This document shows positions 42,817 through 46,325 of a stretch of 46,325 nt of DNA, piece by piece. Origin of the DNA: SIG299 sp045593825 (lineage in GTDB: Bacteria > Bacillota > Clostridia > Lachnospirales > Lachnospiraceae); NCBI GenBank assembly GCA_045593825.1, contig JAZNXI010000196.1, positions 1-46,325 of the forward strand, given 5' to 3'. Below the pieces are notes generated by a model. It saw nothing but the letters and a program-made list of their open reading frames with translations. It was not told the DNA's origin and made no database searches. Position numbers and translations under genes: made by a program. The first letter of the stretch is position 1. Each line of letters starts with the position of its first letter.

Positions 42817-43250
42817 GTCTGATTCTCCTCCATTGTCTTTAAATTATTTATAATCTGCTCCATGTATTCATGAAGCCTATTCTGTTGTTCTTCCGTCAGT
42901 CCATCAAACATTTTTTCATCCACTTCTTCAAACATAAGTCTTGACTGCTGCACCACTTCCTCACCCTTGGCTGTCAGTGCAATTACATTGGAACGGCTGT
43001 CGGACGCGCTGATCCGTTTTTCAACATATCCGCCCCTTTCCAGTTTTTTTACGGAAACTGCCACTGCTGCTGCCGATACTTCCATTGCTTCCGCAATGTT
43101 GTTTTGGGTACAGGCACCGTTCACTGCCAAATGTACCAAAAAGTGATGCTGGCTCGGATGTATTCCCAGGGAACAAATTCTTTTTTCCACTGTTTTCCTA
43201 TGTTCTCTTGCAATCTTGATGATATCCCATACAAGAATTTTTTTATCCAT
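42813..43250 (-). CDS. MarR family transcriptional regulator
   Basis: A 145-residue winged-helix regulator: ACTQNNIAEAMEVSAAAVAVSVKKLERGGYVEKRISASDSRSNVIALTAKG is the complete MarR DNA-binding region. It heads a unit with the two ABC subunits and DJ-1, with a 4-base overlap to the first ABC gene. A perfect palindrome TTAGTTAACTAA and a second GTTAAC lie directly downstream of its -10 box, which fits an operator for self-repression. It probably senses the exported compound. Confidence 0.92.
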   Translation of the reverse strand: MDKKILVWDIIKIAREHRKTVEKRICSLGIHPSQHHFLVHLAVNGACTQNNIAEAMEVSAAAVAVSVKKLERGGYVEKRISASDSRSNVIALTAKGEEVVQQSRLMFEEVDEKMFDGLTEEQQNRLHEYMEQIINNLKTMEENQT

Positions 43251-43269
43251 GTCGTCTCCTTTCTAAAAT

Positions 43270-43330
43270 TTAGTTAACTAATTAATATTTAACACGTTAA
43301 CTATTATAGTACAAAAAAAATAAAAAGCAA
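43270..43330 (-). promoter_or_regulatory. Promoter and MarR operator
   Basis: Minus strand TTGCTT (43325-43330), 16 bp, TATAAT (43303-43308). The transcript start falls in the first of two GTTAAC palindromes (43293-43302 region), and the perfect 12-bp palindrome TTAGTTAACTAA lies at 43270-43281. The two are spaced by about 22 bp, two helical turns, so a cooperative MarR dimer pair is plausible. The -35 lies within the terminator stem of the next gene. Confidence 0.65.
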
Positions 43331-43352
43331 GCCTTATTTTACGGCTTGCTTT
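43324..43352 (-). terminator. Intrinsic terminator overlapping the end of the 149-residue gene
   Basis: A perfect 10-bp stem AAAGCAAGCC/GGCTTGCTTT with a 9-base loop. On the minus strand it is followed by TTATTTTTTTT. The left arm (in transcript order) codes for the last residues KQA, and the stop TAA lies in the loop, so the hairpin is built into the coding end. Confidence 0.9.
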
Positions 43353-43783
43353 CTTTCCCTAAATATTCTATCCAAAACGGATTTATAAATCAATACCAGA
43401 TGGGCATCCACATAACAAAATTTGTTTACCAGAAATTCATAGGTTTTTACCAAAAACGCACCACTGATAACAAAAAGCAGCGGTATGGCATATAACTGGA
43501 TTACATAACTGCAAATAATCACAAAGGCAGCCAGATATGCTACAAACGCCCATAAATAGGTTCTGCTTACCTGAAAAGCATCCAGCAGGGAAGTATTTAA
43601 ACGCTCCTGCATCTCCTGCAGGGTCTTTTCATTCTTCTGCTGTAGAATATCGTATAAATCATTAAAAATCTCTGAATTATCTGTCTTTGCTTCTCTGATA
43701 TTTTGTTTTATGGACTGGGCATACTTTTCATACTTATCCTGCCCAAATTCCTTTCGTAATGTCTTTTTTAACACATTAAACAA
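43334..43783 (-). CDS. Small coiled-coil membrane protein (149 residues), TTG start
   Basis: An unrecognised protein of 149 residues: a charged helical N-terminal half with coiled-coil character (KYEKYAQSIKQNIREAKT..., QQKNEKTLQEMQERLN) and two membrane segments (about 76-95 and 98-115). The start codon is TTG at 43783, with AGAGG 9 bases upstream; the next in-frame alternative is GTG at 43774, whose spacing is too long. Monocistronic, with its own terminator overlapping the end. No function can be given. It could be a membrane stress or division-associated protein. Confidence 0.6.
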   Translation of the reverse strand: MFNVLKKTLRKEFGQDKYEKYAQSIKQNIREAKTDNSEIFNDLYDILQQKNEKTLQEMQERLNTSLLDAFQVSRTYLWAFVAYLAAFVIICSYVIQLYAIPLLFVISGAFLVKTYEFLVNKFCYVDAHLVLIYKSVLDRIFRERKQAVK

Positions 43784-43950
43784 TGATGGTAACCTCTTTC
43801 TTTTTCTTTTAGTATGCGTAAGAACAGGCTCGAAAATCCAAAGGCTGTCCTTCCTTTATTTAACCATTATTCTTACTTTCTGACAAAATGTTAACAAAAT
43901 GTTCACAAGTTATCCATACTATCCTCAAATTTGAATGATATACTAAAGCC

Positions 43951-44090
43951 ATAAAGATAAAACATAACTTAATTATTGCTAACAAGAAAATTTTTTCATA
44001 AAGCAAAGCCCGGCAGTTACCCTCCCCCTCTACCGGGCTTCTCCTCTGCCCTTTTTTAACCGGAAGCGCCAAAACGCTTCCGGATTTTTT
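43951..44090 (+). ncRNA. Candidate small RNA with C-rich loop
   Basis: A plus-strand TGATATACT extended -10 box (43939-43944) would start a transcript near 43951. It runs for about 140 bases through a hairpin AAGCCCGG/CCGGGCTT (44006-44040) whose loop shows ACCCTCCCCCTCTA, complementary to Shine-Dalgarno sequences, to a strong intrinsic terminator at 44060-44091. No plus-strand gene precedes the terminator within 15 kb, so something else must use it. No clear -35 is seen. The C-rich loop is like the UCCC loops of Gram-positive regulatory RNAs. Untested. Confidence 0.4.
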
Positions 44091-44091
44091 T
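44060..44091 (+). terminator. Strong plus-strand intrinsic terminator
   Basis: A perfect 9-bp stem CCGGAAGCG/CGCTTCCGG with a 6-base loop followed by ATTTTTTT. On the minus strand the same hairpin is followed by TTAAAAAAGG, a poor T run, so it is oriented for plus-strand transcripts although the gene next to it (44111-45922) is on the minus strand. The upstream hairpin at 44006-44040 (minus: followed by TGCTTTATG) may end that gene instead. Confidence 0.75.
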
Positions 44092-44110
44092 GCCCGTGGG
44101 GTACTTTTAT

Positions 44111-45922
44111 TTATTCCATATTCAGGATTTCATCCAGATACTTTTGTGCATAAGCAGGACGCTCTGTGGTAAATGTCCGAATTTGCTTCATATAGTGGTC
44201 ATACCAGGACGGACCGGTCCAAATGCTGGAATCGCCCGCCTTCCGAAGGCCAACCAGATAAGGATAGTAATAATTATGCAGCTCATTATAACGTGCGCTG
44301 TCCATTTCTACCAGCAGCTCGTTTACGCTGTCATAAGTATACACCGTATTCATCAGTTCTTTCGAATAATTCACAAAAAACTCCCTACAGTCTTTTCTCT
44401 TCATCAGACTGGTAAACAACGGAGAATACCGCTCGTGCTTCTTGTTCATAACATCTGCCCAGTCGTTATAGGCATAACGCAAATTGGCAGGCCCGGTATG
44501 GGTACCGAAGGAACTGTCCATATCGTGAATCAGGAAACGCCATCTGCCATCCTTTGCTCCTTCACCGTATTCCTCACCTTCTGCCGCATAATAGCGGTAG
44601 CATTTATAATTTCTGTTTGGCCAGTCATAGGTGCCTCCGTAAAGCACGTAAGCATAATACTTCAAATAATTCTCAATATCAAGCAGCTCGTTTAACTCAG
44701 CAATCGTTTCATCCACCGTCAAATCCGCATAGGCATACTTTTTATACATAGCATTGTATTCTCTTGCTGCCTTCTCTTCAATTTCATCATCGGTTAAAGA
44801 AACAGATTTTGTCTTTTCACTACCTTCGCAAATAATAAACTCGCCGTTACCTTCCCCGTATTTTCTTTGGAAATACTCATCACAGTAGGATTCATGCAGC
44901 CAGAAAAGACCATAATACTCCCCGTTCATATAAATAAGTGCCGGAAGCACCGACTCATAGTCCGTAAAGCCTGCCTTTGCTGCCAACATATGGGAAAACT
45001 CGTCACGAATCATGGCACACTGCATATCATCGCCACCGTTACGCAGCACCAGCTTGTCATATTTTTTGACGATTTTATCCGGCTTGTCCACTCTTGGAGT
45101 TTCAAATAGAGAGAATGGGAAGGTTCCTGCCTCCGGACTATATTCTTTTCTTGCATAAATCTTCATGGACGGAAGGGAATATCCTCTGGATTTACCGCCG
45201 TAGACCCGTATTCCTCCGGCCTGTTCGAACACCGGAGTTCCGTCCGGCTGTAGCACTTCAATATATACCGGACGCTCATTTTTTCTTCCCTTATTATATA
45301 CGTTATCTTCATAGAAGATTCCGTCAGGTCCTTCCCGGAGTTCTCCCGGATTGCCGGTAATGGAAAAAATCAATGTGGAATATCTTTCATGAACCTTAGT
45401 TCCCACAAAATATGTGCGGGCAGTCACCCCGGAAAGGGTGCCGTCAGGATATACCGCCGCTGCACGCAGATGGTATAAATTCGGAGAATCCTCTTCCGAA
45501 GCAATAAATTCGATGGGACCCTCATACAATGCAGATTCAGAGGTTGGTGTACTTCCATCCAAAGTGTAATAAATTACTCCTTCTGTGGCAGTATCAAACG
45601 TAAGCTCTACGGAAATTGTCTCCGCATAGAAAAAATCCGTTTCCGAAAAAATAACCTTTTCCAATGGCACCGGAGTCGGTGTCGGCGTTGGAGTATTGGT
45701 TGGTGTCGGCGTCGGAGTGCTTGTTGGCGTTGGTGTAGCCGTTGGAGTCGGCGTACTTGTTGGTGTTTCTGTTGGCGCTTCCGTCTCCGAAATTGCCAAA
45801 GTTACTGTAGGTATATTTTCGCCCTCCGCAGGAAGGGTATTTGTCTTCTGTGAGTTATTGCAGCCGGCAAGACAAATAAACATTGTCACCATGCCAATTA
45901 CTGTCCACACATTTCTTTTCAT
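44111..45922 (-). CDS. CotH kinase family lipoprotein with chitobiase-like domain
   Basis: A 603-residue surface lipoprotein. The lipobox is LAGC, Cys21, after a short hydrophobic segment. Residues 45-88 are a Thr/Pro linker. Residues 95-165 match a chitobiase C-terminal-type Ig-like domain (YYTLDGSTPTSESALYEGPI). The CotH kinase fold occupies about 180-600, with RVYGGKSRGYSLPSMKIYARKEY, LRNGGDD, MIRDEF, YYGLFWLHESY and IHDMDSSFG; the last carries the Mg-binding Asp. CotH proteins are atypical kinases (spore coat phosphorylation in Bacillus). The AGGAG site is 6-7 bases before the ATG. The linker style equals that in the giant protein, so surface display is shared. Its terminator is uncertain. 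Confidence 0.92.
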   Translation of the reverse strand: MKRNVWTVIGMVTMFICLAGCNNSQKTNTLPAEGENIPTVTLAISETEAPTETPTSTPTPTATPTPTSTPTPTPTNTPTPTPTPVPLEKVIFSETDFFYAETISVELTFDTATEGVIYYTLDGSTPTSESALYEGPIEFIASEEDSPNLYHLRAAAVYPDGTLSGVTARTYFVGTKVHERYSTLIFSITGNPGELREGPDGIFYEDNVYNKGRKNERPVYIEVLQPDGTPVFEQAGGIRVYGGKSRGYSLPSMKIYARKEYSPEAGTFPFSLFETPRVDKPDKIVKKYDKLVLRNGGDDMQCAMIRDEFSHMLAAKAGFTDYESVLPALIYMNGEYYGLFWLHESYCDEYFQRKYGEGNGEFIICEGSEKTKSVSLTDDEIEEKAAREYNAMYKKYAYADLTVDETIAELNELLDIENYLKYYAYVLYGGTYDWPNRNYKCYRYYAAEGEEYGEGAKDGRWRFLIHDMDSSFGTHTGPANLRYAYNDWADVMNKKHERYSPLFTSLMKRKDCREFFVNYSKELMNTVYTYDSVNELLVEMDSARYNELHNYYYPYLVGLRKAGDSSIWTGPSWYDHYMKQIRTFTTERPAYAQKYLDEILNME

Positions 45923-45959
45923 ATCAATCTCCTATAAAAACTTTTCTAATGACTTCTCT

Positions 45960-45988
45960 ATTTTATAGCAAAGTTAATCTTTTTTCAA
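45960..45988 (-). promoter_or_regulatory. Promoter of the CotH gene
   Basis: Minus strand TTGAAA (45983-45988), 17 bp and TAAAAT (45960-45965). An overlapping TATAAA shifted by two bases would give a 15-bp spacer and is less likely. It is back to back with the upp promoter; the two -35 boxes are only 8 bases apart. Confidence 0.6.
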
Positions 45989-45996
45989 CATATCCT

Positions 45997-46024
45997 TTGC
46001 AAAGTCACAAAAAAGTGATATACT
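45997..46024 (+). promoter_or_regulatory. Promoter of upp
   Basis: TTGCAA (45997-46002), 16 bp, TATACT (46019-46024) with TGA before it, an extended -10. The same TGATATACT element occurs at 43936-43944. The leader of about 45 bases to the upp start contains a short hairpin-like GCACAAAAGCGTGC segment. Confidence 0.65.
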
Positions 46025-46075
46025 ATTTCCAATAGAAAATTTAACCGCACAAAAGCGTGCAGAAAAGAGGTACTT

Positions 46076-46325
46076 ATGTCTAAGGTTATGGTTATGGATC
46101 ATCCGCTGATTCAGCACAAAATCGGCATTATGCGCGACAAAAACACTTCCACCAAGGAGTTCCGTGCCCTGGTAGCAGAAGTTGCCCAGCTTGTTTACTA
46201 TGAAGCCAGCCGCAATCTGGAGTTGGCAGATAAAGTAATTGAAACTCCACTGGTAACTACTACCGTAAAAGAAATTGCCGGCAAGAAGCTTTGTGTGGTT
46301 CCAATTTTACGTGCAGGTCTCCACA
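46076..46325 (+). CDS. upp: Uracil phosphoribosyltransferase, N-terminal part (cut by window edge)
   Basis: The first 83 codons of uracil phosphoribosyltransferase, which forms UMP from uracil and PRPP in pyrimidine salvage. MSKVMVMDHPLIQHKIGIMRDKNTSTKEFR and KLCVVPILRAGLH are characteristic of the family; the PRPP-binding loop lies beyond the window end. The AAAGAGG site lies 5 bases before the ATG. It is divergent from the CotH gene. Confidence 0.95.
   Translation, partial: MSKVMVMDHPLIQHKIGIMRDKNTSTKEFRALVAEVAQLVYYEASRNLELADKVIETPLVTTTVKEIAGKKLCVVPILRAGLH

Noticed and set aside
43860..44072. Minus-strand frame of 70 codons
   Set aside because: It crosses the hairpin at 44006-44040 and lacks a Shine-Dalgarno site before its start.

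Overview
The window looks like a chromosomal segment of a Gram-positive anaerobe of the Lachnospiraceae (Clostridia, cluster XIVa). The evidence is gene order and gene content: tig-clpP-clpX-lon-ysxC, rpmE-DUF1385-prmC-prfA, a TIGR01212 radical SAM gene followed by a DUF4364 gene, a KtrAB-type potassium system, strong AGGAGG ribosome sites, and AT-rich intergenic DNA with classic sigma-A promoters and intrinsic terminators. No species is claimed. The two edge genes are cut: dapF at the left (minus strand) and upp at the right (plus strand).

Layout. 1-8000 (mostly minus): dapF start, a DUF4956/VTC pair, an unrecognised membrane coiled-coil gene whose promoter carries two Spo0A-box matches, a SpoU-type rRNA methylase, ktrA-ktrB, a 71-residue orphan gene, and a PAS/degenerate-GGDEF/EAL/PAS phosphodiesterase divergent from an AraC regulator. 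9100-25600 is a housekeeping block: prfA, prmC, DUF1385, rpmE, rho (with a disordered insertion), then divergently the radical SAM and DUF4364 genes, then yczE-like, ysxC, lon, clpX, clpP, tig, glmM and a membrane GGDEF cyclase. 25640-28850 is the accessory island of the window. It holds a DnaA-box cluster, a tandem array of 32-bp hairpin units, phased A-tracts and two diverged direct-repeat blocks with a shared CGGGGTATA core. These blocks flank a two-gene segment: a stand-alone PD-(D/E)XK-like protein that appears to start with ATT, and an AGCS sodium:amino-acid symporter. 28848-37400 is a 2581-residue secreted transglutaminase-like, repeat-rich surface protein behind a TetR gene, driven by a consensus promoter with a palindromic operator between -35 and -10. 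37455-43783 holds an Rpn-type nuclease, a DJ-1 protein, a MarR-controlled heterodimeric ABC exporter with asymmetric ATPase sites, and a small membrane protein. 43940-46325 holds a candidate plus-strand small RNA, a CotH-kinase lipoprotein and upp.

How the parts work together. The clp/lon/tig block is protein quality control. The prfA/prmC pair is translation termination, with the release factor and its methylase side by side. Two cyclic-di-GMP enzymes of opposite sign (cyclase at 24.5 kb, phosphodiesterase at 6 kb) are present, and the giant protein and the CotH lipoprotein share the same Thr/Pro/Val linker style at the cell surface. The VTC, DUF4956 and CotH-kinase families, often found as neighbours in Clostridia, occur here at opposite ends of the window.

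The most unusual region is 25.7-28.8 kb. All statements about families come from recognising motifs by eye. No database search or structure prediction was run.
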